Source of the DNA: Pseudomonas brassicacearum
GTDB lineage: Bacteria; Pseudomonadota; Gammaproteobacteria; Pseudomonadales; Pseudomonadaceae
DNA: 64,000 bases
Assembly: GCF_000585995.1 (NCBI RefSeq)
Contig: NZ_CP007410.1
Location: forward strand, 2,445,430-2,509,429
Direction: 5' to 3'
Part shown: positions 33,672 to 41,180 of the stretch, piece by piece
How the letters are laid out: each line of letters opens with the position of its first letter
How positions within the stretch are numbered: position 1 is the first letter of the stretch
Notes under the pieces: model-generated
Databases searched by the model: none
What the model saw: the letters and a program-made list of their open reading frames with translations, nothing else
Told to the model about the DNA's origin: nothing
Position numbers and translations under genes: made by a program

Positions 33672-33687
33672 TTGTACGATGTCTTAT
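33672..33687. promoter_or_regulatory. Operator-like element shared with the Nramp-like gene
   Basis: TTGTACGATGTCTTAT lies 50 bp before the SMP-30 gene. It matches the element at 56127-56142 at 15 of 16 positions and is near-palindromic (GTACGA and TCTTAT around TG). It coincides with a possible -35 (TTGTAC) 17 bases from TAAAAC. Confidence 0.5.
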
Positions 33688-33737
33688 CACGTAGTAAAAC
33701 AGTCGTCCCGTCCAATAATAATTAACGGAGACGCACG

Positions 33738-34829
33738 ATGGATGCTTCGCAATCTGCACCCGCCGCCGATCAGGGCCGCCGGGTATTCCTGAAAAAATCC
33801 CTGGTGGTCTCGGCGGCTGCCGCCACCCTTGGCAATCTGCCGGGGCTCGCCCAGGCCGAGCCCTTGAGCCAGCGTTACCCGGACCCGCTGATCAATATCC
33901 TTGACCCCAGCTTCATGGACTTGCGCATTTTCAACGCCAGTGTGGAAAAACTCGCCACCGGCCTGCGTTGGGCGGAAGGGCCGGTGTGGATTGGTGACGG
34001 CCGTTATCTGCTGGTCAGTGATATTCCCAACAACCGCATCGTGCGCTGGGACGAAGTCACCGGCGACCTGTCGGTGTACCGTGAGAATTCCAACTTCTCC
34101 AACGGCATGTGCCGTGATCGCCAGGGGCGGCTGCTGGTGTGCGAAGGCTCCACCACGTCCAGCGAAGGGCGACGTGTCACTCGCACTGAACACAACGGCA
34201 CGATTACCGTGCTGGCGGACAGTTTCGAGGGCAAGCCTTTCAACTCGCCCAATGACATCGTGTGCAAACGGGACGGTTCGGTCTGGTTCACCGACCCACC
34301 GTTCCAGACCGGCAACAACTACGAAGGGCACAAAGTCACCCCCACTCAACCCCACGCCGTGTATCGCGTCGACGGCGAGACCGGCAAGGTTACCCGGGTC
34401 ATCGACGACCTGGCGGGGCCGAACGGCCTGTGCTTTTCCCCAGACGAGAAAACCCTCTACGTGGTCGAAGGCCGGGCCAAGCCCAACCGCCTGATCTGGG
34501 CGATCACGGTCAAGGACGACGGCACGCTGGGCGACCGGCGCAAGCACATCGAAGGCCTGGACTACGCGGCTATCGACGGGATCAAGTGCGACGAGGGCGG
34601 CAACCTCTGGTGCGGCTGGGGCGGCAACGGCGACCCCAAGGCCGACCTGGAGAAACTCGATGGGGTACGGGTGTTCAACCCCGAAGGCAAGGCCATCGGG
34701 CACATCTCCTTGCCGGAACGCTGCCCTAACGTTTGCTTTGGTGGCCGGGAAGGCAATCGGTTGTTCATGGCTGGCAGCCACTCGTTGTATTCGCTGTTCG
34801 TGAATACCCGGGGGGCGACGTTTGCCTGA
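33738..34829 (+). CDS. Exported SMP-30/gluconolactonase-family lactonase
   Basis: A 363-residue six-bladed propeller of the SMP-30 family, which hydrolyses sugar lactones using a bound divalent cation. A Tat-type signal is seen at residues 13-40 (GRRVFLKKS then a hydrophobic stretch ending GLAQA), so it folds in the cytosol and acts in the periplasm. Conserved pieces are GLRWAEGPVWIGDGRYLLVSD, FNSPNDIVCKRDGSVWFTDP and GPNGLCFSPDEKTLYVVE. The ribosome-binding site is ACGGAGAC. An upstream element is shared with the transporter at 56198. Confidence 0.9.
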   Translation: MDASQSAPAADQGRRVFLKKSLVVSAAAATLGNLPGLAQAEPLSQRYPDPLINILDPSFMDLRIFNASVEKLATGLRWAEGPVWIGDGRYLLVSDIPNNRIVRWDEVTGDLSVYRENSNFSNGMCRDRQGRLLVCEGSTTSSEGRRVTRTEHNGTITVLADSFEGKPFNSPNDIVCKRDGSVWFTDPPFQTGNNYEGHKVTPTQPHAVYRVDGETGKVTRVIDDLAGPNGLCFSPDEKTLYVVEGRAKPNRLIWAITVKDDGTLGDRRKHIEGLDYAAIDGIKCDEGGNLWCGWGGNGDPKADLEKLDGVRVFNPEGKAIGHISLPERCPNVCFGGREGNRLFMAGSHSLYSLFVNTRGATFA

Positions 34830-34843
34830 GTCAGTGTAATCAC

Positions 34844-34974
34844 TGTGGCGAGGGAGTTTGCTCCCGCTGGGCTGCGAAGCAGCCCTGAAACCTGACACCT
34901 CGTTGTGTCAGGTTGACTGGATTCATTCTTTGGGGCCGCTTCGCGGCCCAGCGGGAGCAAGCTCCCTCGCCACA
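34844..34974. repeat. Inverted REP pair (class II) running into the LacI gene
   Basis: TGTGGCGAGGGAGTTTGCTC at the left and GAGCAAGCTCCCTCGCCACA at the right with GCTGCGAAGCAGC and GCCGCTTCGCGGC inner stems. The right half (from 34923) is translated as the C-terminal tail of the LacI-family regulator. Confidence 0.92.
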
Positions 34975-36002
34975 GGAGCCTGGGTGCTCCCTGGCGCCAC
35001 AAACCCCGCCAAAGGCGCCGTACTGCCACGCACCGTCAACTCAAACGGTAGCAACACATGCCGTTGGGCAATCGGCTTCTTCTCGATCAGCGCAATCAGC
35101 ATCTCCACCGCTTTTTGGCCAAACGCTTCGGCAGGTTGCGAAATGGTGGTCAGGGGCGGGTCGCAATAGGCGGCGAAAGGAATATCGTCAAACCCCACCA
35201 GGGAAATATCCTCGGGCACTCGCAAGCCCATTTGCTTGATGCGCTTGAGCGCGCCGATGGCCATCTCGTCGTTTTCACAGAACAGTGCGCTGGGGCGGTC
35301 GGCCCGTTCCAGCATGGCCTCGGCACCCTCATAACCCGCCTTCAAGGTGAAGTCGCCATGGCAGATCAGGCTCGGGTCGACCGCGATGCCGGCCTGCTCC
35401 AAGGCTTGCTGGTAACCGGCGACACGGTCGAGGGTCAGCGGGCTGCTGCGAGGCCCCTTGATAATGCCGATGCGGCGGTGACCGAGGCCGATCAGATGCT
35501 CGGTCATGGCCTGGGCGGCGGCGCGGTTGTCGAGGCTGATGGTCGGGTAGGGCGCGCCTTTGACCACTTCGCAAGCGTTGACCAGCGGCAGGGAATCGAC
35601 GCCCGAGGGAAGTGATTCGAACGGGTCGCTGGCCCGCAACTGGATCACCCCGTCGGCTTGGTGGGCGTAGACCAGGGCGGCGAATTCCCGCTCGATTTGC
35701 GCCCGACCCTGGGTGTCGCACAACAGCAATCGGTAGCCCGCCGCCTGGGCCGCCTGTTGGGCACCACTGATGACCCGGGCAAAAAAGGTATTGGCGATGG
35801 TCGGCACCAGGATCACCAGGTTACCGGTGCGGCGGGAGCGAAACTGCACGGCCATCAGGTTCGGTCGATAGCCGGCCTGTTCCACTGCCGCATTGACCTT
35901 GTCCCGCGTTTCGGGAAGCACCCGCTCGGGGGATTTCAGCGTTCTGGACACCGTGGCCACCGACACACCGGCCAACCGGGCCACTTCACGGATATTGGAC
36001 AA
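34923..36002 (-). CDS. LacI-family transcriptional repressor
   Basis: A 359-residue regulator. HTH and hinge helix: SNIREVARLAGVSVATVSRT then RPNLMAVQ; the rest is a periplasmic-binding-like effector domain (LVPTIANTFFARVISGAQ, ALFCENDEMAIGAL). The start chosen is TTG 36002, five bases after GAGG; the GTG at 36008 lies within that site. The last ~16 residues (VARELAPAGPRSGPKE) are encoded by the REP element, beyond the usual family end. It is divergent from the oxidoreductase, and the operator at 36134 is its probable target. Confidence 0.92.
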   Translation of the reverse strand: MSNIREVARLAGVSVATVSRTLKSPERVLPETRDKVNAAVEQAGYRPNLMAVQFRSRRTGNLVILVPTIANTFFARVISGAQQAAQAAGYRLLLCDTQGRAQIEREFAALVYAHQADGVIQLRASDPFESLPSGVDSLPLVNACEVVKGAPYPTISLDNRAAAQAMTEHLIGLGHRRIGIIKGPRSSPLTLDRVAGYQQALEQAGIAVDPSLICHGDFTLKAGYEGAEAMLERADRPSALFCENDEMAIGALKRIKQMGLRVPEDISLVGFDDIPFAAYCDPPLTTISQPAEAFGQKAVEMLIALIEKKPIAQRHVLLPFELTVRGSTAPLAGFVAPGSTQAPVARELAPAGPRSGPKE

Positions 36003-36096
36003 GATCACCTCGATTCGGCGCCAGGAATGCCGGCACGGTGAGGGAGCTTACCGCAGGTTGCGTGCCGCACAAACGGTCATTCATGGCGCGTGAGGT

Positions 36097-36125
36097 TTGA
36101 CACGACGGAAAACTGAGCCTAGATT
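36097..36125 (+). promoter_or_regulatory. Sigma-70 promoter of the sugar cluster
   Basis: TTGACA (36097-36102), a 17-base spacer and TAGATT (36120-36125). The predicted start of transcription, near 36132, is directly before the operator. Confidence 0.7.
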
Positions 36126-36133
36126 TCCGTCAT

Positions 36134-36151
36134 GATGTAACCGGTTACATC
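36134..36151. promoter_or_regulatory. LacI-type operator, perfect 18-bp palindrome
   Basis: GATGTAACCGGTTACATC is a perfect inverted repeat with the central CG typical of LacI/PurR-family operators. It overlaps the expected +1 region, so the divergent LacI repressor would block transcription of the oxidoreductase operon until its inducer binds. Confidence 0.85.
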
Positions 36152-36177
36152 GTCAGCAACCGCAAAAGAGAATCGCG

Positions 36178-37344
36178 ATGAATCCTGTAGCACCCAAAAT
36201 AAGAATCGGCTTTGTCGGCGGTGGAGAGGGCGCTTTCATCGGCCAGGCCCATCGTCAGGCCGCGGGCCTGGACGGCGGTTTCGAGCTGGTGTGCGGCGCG
36301 TTCAGCCGCGATGCCCAGAACAACCGGCAAACCGGCGCGGCCCTTGGCCTGCCCGCATCCCGTTGCTACAGCGACTGGCAGCAGATGCTGGACACCGAAG
36401 CGGCGTTGCCAGCGGACCAGCGTATGGAACTGCTGGTCATCGTCACCCCCAATCACCTCCATGCTCCCATCGCCAGCCAGGCGCTGAAGGCCGGTTTCCA
36501 TGTGTTCAGCGAAAAGCCCGCGGCGCTGAACCTGCGTGAATTGCTCGCCCTGAAAGAAGCGGTTGAGAGCAGCGACCGGCTCTATGGCCTGGCCCACACG
36601 TACCTGGGTTATCCCATGGTCTGGCAGGCCCGGGACATGGTGCGCTCGGGGGTGATCGGCGCGGTGCGCAAAGTGCTGGTGGAATACCCCCAAGGCTGGC
36701 TCAGCCAGGACGTCGCCGGGCAGGGCAACAAGCAGGCCGGCTGGCGCGACGACCCGCAACAGTCAGGGCTGGGCGGCTGTATTGGCGACATCGGCACCCA
36801 CGCGTTTTCCCTGGCGGAGTTCGTTGCGGACCAAGCCGTCGAGCGAATTTGCGCGATGTTGGGCACCCACATCCAGAGCCGCCGGTTGGACGATGATGTG
36901 TCGATGCTGTTCCAAATGAACGCTGGCGCCAGTGGTGTGTTGATCGCCAGCCAGGTCTGCGCCGGTGAAGAGAACCCGCTGAAGATCCGCGTCTATGGCG
37001 ACAGGGGCGCGCTGGAGTGGCGCCAGGAAGAACCGACGAGCCTGATCCATCGCGCCCTCGACCAACCCCTGCGCATCCTGCGCTGCGGTGTCGGCCAGCC
37101 CTGGTTGTGCGAGGCCGCCACCCAGCGCATGCGCTTGCCCGCCGGGCATCCCGAAGGGTATCTGGAGGCCATGGCCAATCTCTACGGCGATTTCGCCCGT
37201 GCCATTCGCGGCAATGTCCAAGGCCACGAAGCCCCCGGCGTACCCGGCATCGAAGTCGGCCTGCGCGGCATGGCGTTCATCGAGGCGGCCATTGCCAATC
37301 ATCGCGGCGAGGCCAAATGGACCGCCCTGGCCTGTGCCCTATGA
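36178..37344 (+). CDS. Gfo/Idh/MocA-family oxidoreductase
   Basis: A 388-residue NAD(P)-dependent dehydrogenase. The Rossmann motif is GFVGGGEGAFIGQAHRQAA; the catalytic EKP-type segment is FSEKPAALNLRELLAL, followed by the GLAHTYLGYP strand and the C-terminal beta-sheet domain. Members oxidise sugars or inositols, often at C-2 or C-3. First gene of the LacI-controlled cluster; ATG follows AAAGAGAATCGCG. Confidence 0.9.
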   Translation: MNPVAPKIRIGFVGGGEGAFIGQAHRQAAGLDGGFELVCGAFSRDAQNNRQTGAALGLPASRCYSDWQQMLDTEAALPADQRMELLVIVTPNHLHAPIASQALKAGFHVFSEKPAALNLRELLALKEAVESSDRLYGLAHTYLGYPMVWQARDMVRSGVIGAVRKVLVEYPQGWLSQDVAGQGNKQAGWRDDPQQSGLGGCIGDIGTHAFSLAEFVADQAVERICAMLGTHIQSRRLDDDVSMLFQMNAGASGVLIASQVCAGEENPLKIRVYGDRGALEWRQEEPTSLIHRALDQPLRILRCGVGQPWLCEAATQRMRLPAGHPEGYLEAMANLYGDFARAIRGNVQGHEAPGVPGIEVGLRGMAFIEAAIANHRGEAKWTALACAL

Positions 37345-37358
37345 ACCCGGAGAACTCT

Positions 37359-38438
37359 ATGACGTCCCCGCTTGAAGCACCCACGGGCCTGCGCGGCCCA
37401 GGTATTTTCCTGGCGCAGTTCATGTCCGCCGAAGCGCCGTTCGACACCCTGGCCAACATCGCCCAGTGGGCCGCATCGCAAGGCTACAAGGCTGTTCAAC
37501 TGCCGACGTCGGGCACGCAGTACATCGACCTGGCCCGGGCCGCCGAGAGCCAGGACTATTGCGACGAGCTCAAGGCCACATGCGCGCAATTCGGCGTCGA
37601 GATCAGCGAGTTGTCGACGCACCTGCAAGGCCAGTTGGTGGCGGTGCACCCGGCATTCGACGCGCTGTTCGACGACTTCGCCCCGGCCCCTCTGCGTGGC
37701 CAGCCCGAGGCGCGGACCGAGTGGGCGATCGAGCAACTGAAACTGGCCGCCCGCGCCAGCCAGCGCTTGGGCCTCAAGGCGCACGCGACGTTTTCCGGTG
37801 CGCTGTTGTGGCCGTACTTGTACCCGTGGCCGCAGCGCCCGGCCGGCCTGGTAGAGCAAGGTTTCGCCGAACTGGCTCGGCGCTGGTTGCCGATTCTGGA
37901 CGCCTTCGATGCGGCGGGCGTGGACCTGTGCTACGAGATCCACCCCGGCGAAGACCTGCACGACGGCGCCTCGTTCGAGCGCTTCCTGGAGGCCGTCGAT
38001 CATCATCCGCGAGCAGCGATTCTCTACGATCCCAGCCATTTGCTACTGCAACAGATGGATTACCTGGGCTTCATCGACCGTTACCACGCGCGCATCCGCA
38101 TGTTCCACGTCAAGGACGCCGAGTTCCGCCCCGATGCCCGTTCCGGGGTGTACGGCGGTTATCAGGGCTGGGTGGATCGCCCCGGCCGGTTCCGCTCGCT
38201 GGGCGATGGCCAGATCGATTTCAAATCGATCTTCAGCAAACTGACTCAATACGATTTCAGCGGCTGGGCGGTGTTGGAATGGGAATGCTGCCTGAAGGAT
38301 TCCCAGCAGGGCGCCGCAGAAGGCGCGGCGTTCATCCGGCAGCACATGATCAGCAAGACCCGCAAGGCGTTTGATGATTTTGCCGGGGTGACGGCTGATG
38401 AAGGCTCCAATCGACGGCTGTTGGGCCTGTCGAGGTAA
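37359..38438 (+). CDS. Sugar phosphate isomerase/epimerase (xylose-isomerase-like TIM barrel)
   Basis: A 359-residue AP-endonuclease-2-type TIM barrel. Metal ligands are suggested by YEIHPGEDLHDG, YDPSHLLLQQMD, FHVKDAEF and LEWECCLKD. Such enzymes isomerise or dehydrate keto-sugars or inosose, fitting a step after the Gfo/Idh/MocA oxidation. The ATG at 37359 has GGAG six bases upstream and lies 14 bases after the oxidoreductase stop codon; another ATG at 37341 would overlap that stop. Confidence 0.88.
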   Translation: MTSPLEAPTGLRGPGIFLAQFMSAEAPFDTLANIAQWAASQGYKAVQLPTSGTQYIDLARAAESQDYCDELKATCAQFGVEISELSTHLQGQLVAVHPAFDALFDDFAPAPLRGQPEARTEWAIEQLKLAARASQRLGLKAHATFSGALLWPYLYPWPQRPAGLVEQGFAELARRWLPILDAFDAAGVDLCYEIHPGEDLHDGASFERFLEAVDHHPRAAILYDPSHLLLQQMDYLGFIDRYHARIRMFHVKDAEFRPDARSGVYGGYQGWVDRPGRFRSLGDGQIDFKSIFSKLTQYDFSGWAVLEWECCLKDSQQGAAEGAAFIRQHMISKTRKAFDDFAGVTADEGSNRRLLGLSR

Positions 38439-38519
38439 CCCGTCCAACACAAAAGCTGTGCAAGGCCTGAGTTATTTATTAGCTGCCCCACAAGAACAAC
38501 AAATAAAACGGTGACGGTC

Positions 38520-39752
38520 ATGACCACGATGAATGCACGCTTGAGCGTGATGATGTTCCTGCAGTTCTTTATCTGGGGTGGCTGGTTCGTCACCCTCGGT
38601 ACCTTCCTCTCCAGCACACTGGGTGCCAGCGGCGGGCAGGTCGGCATGGCGTTCTCCACGCAGTCGTGGGGGGCGATCATCGCGCCATTCGTGATCGGCC
38701 TGATCGCCGACCGCTATTTCAATGCCGAGCGCATCCTGGCGGTCCTGCACCTGCTGGGCGCGGTGTTGCTGTACCAGCTGTATTCGGCGCCTGATTTCAG
38801 CGTGTTCTACCCGTATGTGCTGGCGTACATGGTGGCCTACATGCCAACCCTGGCCCTGGTCAACTCCGTGGCGTTCCGGCAGATGCGCGACCCGGCGCTG
38901 GAGTTCTCCCGTATCCGGGTCTGGGGCACCGTCGGCTGGATCGTCGCGGGGGTGGTGATCAGTTTTGTGTTTGCCTGGGATTCGCGTGAAGCGATCTCGG
39001 CCGGTGGTTTGCGTAATACCTTCCTGATGGCGGCCATCGCGTCGCTGGTCCTGGGGCTCTACAGCTTTACGCTGCCCAACACCGCCCCGCTCAAAGACCC
39101 GGCGAGCGCCGGCGGCATCAAGCAATTGCTGGGGCTGGATGCCTTGGGCCTGTTGAAGGACCGCAGCTACCTGGTGTTTTTCATCGCCTCGATCCTGATC
39201 TGCATTCCCTTGGCGTTCTACTACCAGAATGCCAACCCGTTCCTGGCCGAGACCGGCATGACCAACCCCACGGCGAAGATGGCCATCGGGCAAGTCTCCG
39301 AAGTGCTGTTCATGCTGCTGTTGCCGCTGTTCATCCAGCGTTTCGGCATCAAGCTGGCGCTGTTGGTGGGCATGCTGGCGTGGGCCTTGCGCTACCTGTT
39401 GTTCGCCTACGGCAATAACGGCGACCTGGCGTTCATGCTGTTCACCGGCATTGCGCTGCACGGCATCTGCTACGACTTCTTTTTTGTCTCGGGGCAGATC
39501 TACACCGACGCCAAGGCGCCGAAGCATTTGCGCAGCTCGGCCCAGGGGCTGATTACGTTGGCGACTTATGGCCTGGGCATGCTGGTCGGGTTCTGGGTGG
39601 CGGGACAGGTGACCGATCACTTTGCCGTGGCCGGCGGCCATGACTGGAAAAACATCTGGCTATTCCCGGCCGGTTTCGCGTTGGTGGTATTTGTCTGCTT
39701 CCTGTTGACCTTCAGCGGCCGCCAGGCAGTCGTCGCGCCCTCAAAGGCCTGA
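38520..39752 (+). CDS. MFS transporter, nucleoside:proton-symporter-like
   Basis: A 410-residue, 12-helix MFS protein of the NupG/XapB-like family (LQFFIWGGWFVTLGTFLSST and the RIRVWGTVGWIVAGV segment). In sugar clusters with Gfo/Idh/MocA and TIM-barrel enzymes such carriers probably import glycosides or modified sugars rather than nucleosides. ATG 38520 is chosen; GTG 38511 is an alternative, and neither has a strong ribosome-binding site. Last gene of the cluster. Confidence 0.87.
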   Translation: MTTMNARLSVMMFLQFFIWGGWFVTLGTFLSSTLGASGGQVGMAFSTQSWGAIIAPFVIGLIADRYFNAERILAVLHLLGAVLLYQLYSAPDFSVFYPYVLAYMVAYMPTLALVNSVAFRQMRDPALEFSRIRVWGTVGWIVAGVVISFVFAWDSREAISAGGLRNTFLMAAIASLVLGLYSFTLPNTAPLKDPASAGGIKQLLGLDALGLLKDRSYLVFFIASILICIPLAFYYQNANPFLAETGMTNPTAKMAIGQVSEVLFMLLLPLFIQRFGIKLALLVGMLAWALRYLLFAYGNNGDLAFMLFTGIALHGICYDFFFVSGQIYTDAKAPKHLRSSAQGLITLATYGLGMLVGFWVAGQVTDHFAVAGGHDWKNIWLFPAGFALVVFVCFLLTFSGRQAVVAPSKA

Positions 39753-39778
39753 AGCAGGCTCGATCAGCTGGGCGCCCG

Positions 39779-40435
39779 TCATTTATGGCTGACGTCCAGT
39801 TTGGTGTAGGTCACTTTCCCGCCTTCGGTGGAATACCCGACGTTGTCCAGGGTGTAGACGCCGGCCTTGAAGTAGAAGTTGTAGCCGTACCAGGACGGAT
39901 CCAGCTTCACCTGCTTGCCTGCGTTGTTGATCAGCACCGAGAGTTGGCCCTGTTTGTCCATTTGCAAGGAGTAAGTGAAGACTTTGTTCAAGGCAACGTT
40001 CGGCACGGTAAAGATCACCGGGCTCTTCGCGTCCTTGGGCTTGACCCGGTATTCGACGTCCAGGTTGCCGCTGCCCTTGGCGAAGCGGTACACCAGTTTC
40101 AGCAGGGGAGCAGGCGCATCCTTGGCATGGATCTGCGCGACAACCACGCGACCGACCGAAGGCACCTGGTTCACGGACAGCGTTCCCTTCAGGCTGTTGA
40201 TGCCGCTGTTGTAGCGCCAGTTGCGCAACTTGCCGTCTTTCGAGGTTTCCCGCAGCTCGGAACGCGGGTATTCGCTTTTGCCCGTGTGAGAACCCGTCAC
40301 CGGCGCCCAGAACACAATTTTGTCACCAGTGTTGGTGAAGTACGCGTTGCGCAGCGTCGGGACGGCTTTGGTCGCAACGGTCAGGGCCGGTGTTTGGATG
40401 GGCAGCGTGAGGTTCCAGACGGTCAGGTCGATCAT
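39779..40435 (-). CDS. Polysaccharide lyase family 7 alginate lyase
   Basis: A 218-residue beta-jelly-roll lyase. All three PL7 motifs are present: RSELR (58-62), QIH (101-103) and YFKAGVY (188-194), giving catalytic R58, Q101, H103 and Y194. It degrades alginate by beta-elimination. There is no signal peptide, as in some short Pseudomonas PL7 enzymes, so its export route is unclear. Convergent with the sugar cluster, 26 bp from the MFS gene. Not part of an alginate operon. Confidence 0.9.
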   Translation of the reverse strand: MIDLTVWNLTLPIQTPALTVATKAVPTLRNAYFTNTGDKIVFWAPVTGSHTGKSEYPRSELRETSKDGKLRNWRYNSGINSLKGTLSVNQVPSVGRVVVAQIHAKDAPAPLLKLVYRFAKGSGNLDVEYRVKPKDAKSPVIFTVPNVALNKVFTYSLQMDKQGQLSVLINNAGKQVKLDPSWYGYNFYFKAGVYTLDNVGYSTEGGKVTYTKLDVSHK

Positions 40436-40692
40436 GGTAAAAAGCTCTGGCAGGCTGGCGCTCGTGGGCGTTCAGCCGAGGTGTGCGAGGGCCTTCCGTG
40501 GCGCTGTTTCCAGCTTATCGACGAGGAATTGTTTTGCTGGAGGAGCAACTGACGGATGGTGCTGGCAGCGCTCTGGCACGTCGTTTCAGGGCAGCGGCGT
40601 GCCTGGACGAAGAGATGTCAATCTGATTCTGATCGGTTAGAGTACGCGCCGCCCGAGAGATGGATCCCGGGCGTTTTCTCATGGAGTATTCA

Positions 40693-41028
40693 ATGAACCA
40701 CATCAGTAAAGTTGTCGCCTGCGCACTGTTCGGCCTGGCCCTGGCGGGTTGCACCGGCACCCCGATGAAGACCCAGCAATACGACAGCAGCCAATACACC
40801 GTCGTCGGTCACAGTGAAGCGAAGGCCACCGGCCTGCTGCTGTTCGGCGTGATCCCGATCCGCCAGAACAACCGTTTCGTCCGTGCTCAGACCGAGGCGA
40901 TCAAGGCCAAGGGCGGCGACGCCATGATCAACACCCAAGTCCAGGAAAACTGGTTCTGGGCCTGGGTCCTGACCGGTTACACCACCTCGGTGTCCGGTGA
41001 TGTGGTCAAGCTGAAGAGCGTTCAGTAA
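40693..41028 (+). CDS. Small lipoprotein of unknown function
   Basis: A 111-residue protein with signal peptide and lipobox LALAGC (Cys19). The mature part has GHSEAKATGLLLFGVIPIRQN and AKGGDAMINTQVQENWFWAW, a pattern seen in small Pseudomonas lipoproteins, with a central hydrophobic GLLLFGVIPI stretch. ATG 40693 has GGAG upstream. A GC hairpin and T-run at about 40652-40678 precedes it and might act as an attenuator. Confidence 0.85.
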   Translation: MNHISKVVACALFGLALAGCTGTPMKTQQYDSSQYTVVGHSEAKATGLLLFGVIPIRQNNRFVRAQTEAIKAKGGDAMINTQVQENWFWAWVLTGYTTSVSGDVVKLKSVQ

Positions 41029-41057
41029 ACCGTGCTTCAAAGGTCAGTGAGCTGACT

Positions 41058-41150
41058 TGTGGCGAGGGAGCTTGCTCCCGCTGGGCTGCGTAGCAGCCCC
41101 TTTATTATGCGATTGCTGCGCAATCGAGCGGGAGCAAGCTCCCTCGCCAC
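41058..41150. repeat. Inverted REP pair (class II)
   Basis: TGTGGCGAGGGAGCTTGCTC and its inverted partner GAGCAAGCTCCCTCGCCAC, between the convergent lipoprotein and lactate permease genes. Confidence 0.93.
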
Positions 41151-41180
41151 CCAAAGCCCGTCCTCACTGGCTTCCTACTA

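Noticed and set aside
40650..40678. Attenuator or riboswitch before the lipoprotein at 40693
   Set aside because: There is a short GCCCG/CGGGC stem with a T-run, but no conserved aptamer is recognisable; it may be just a weak terminator.
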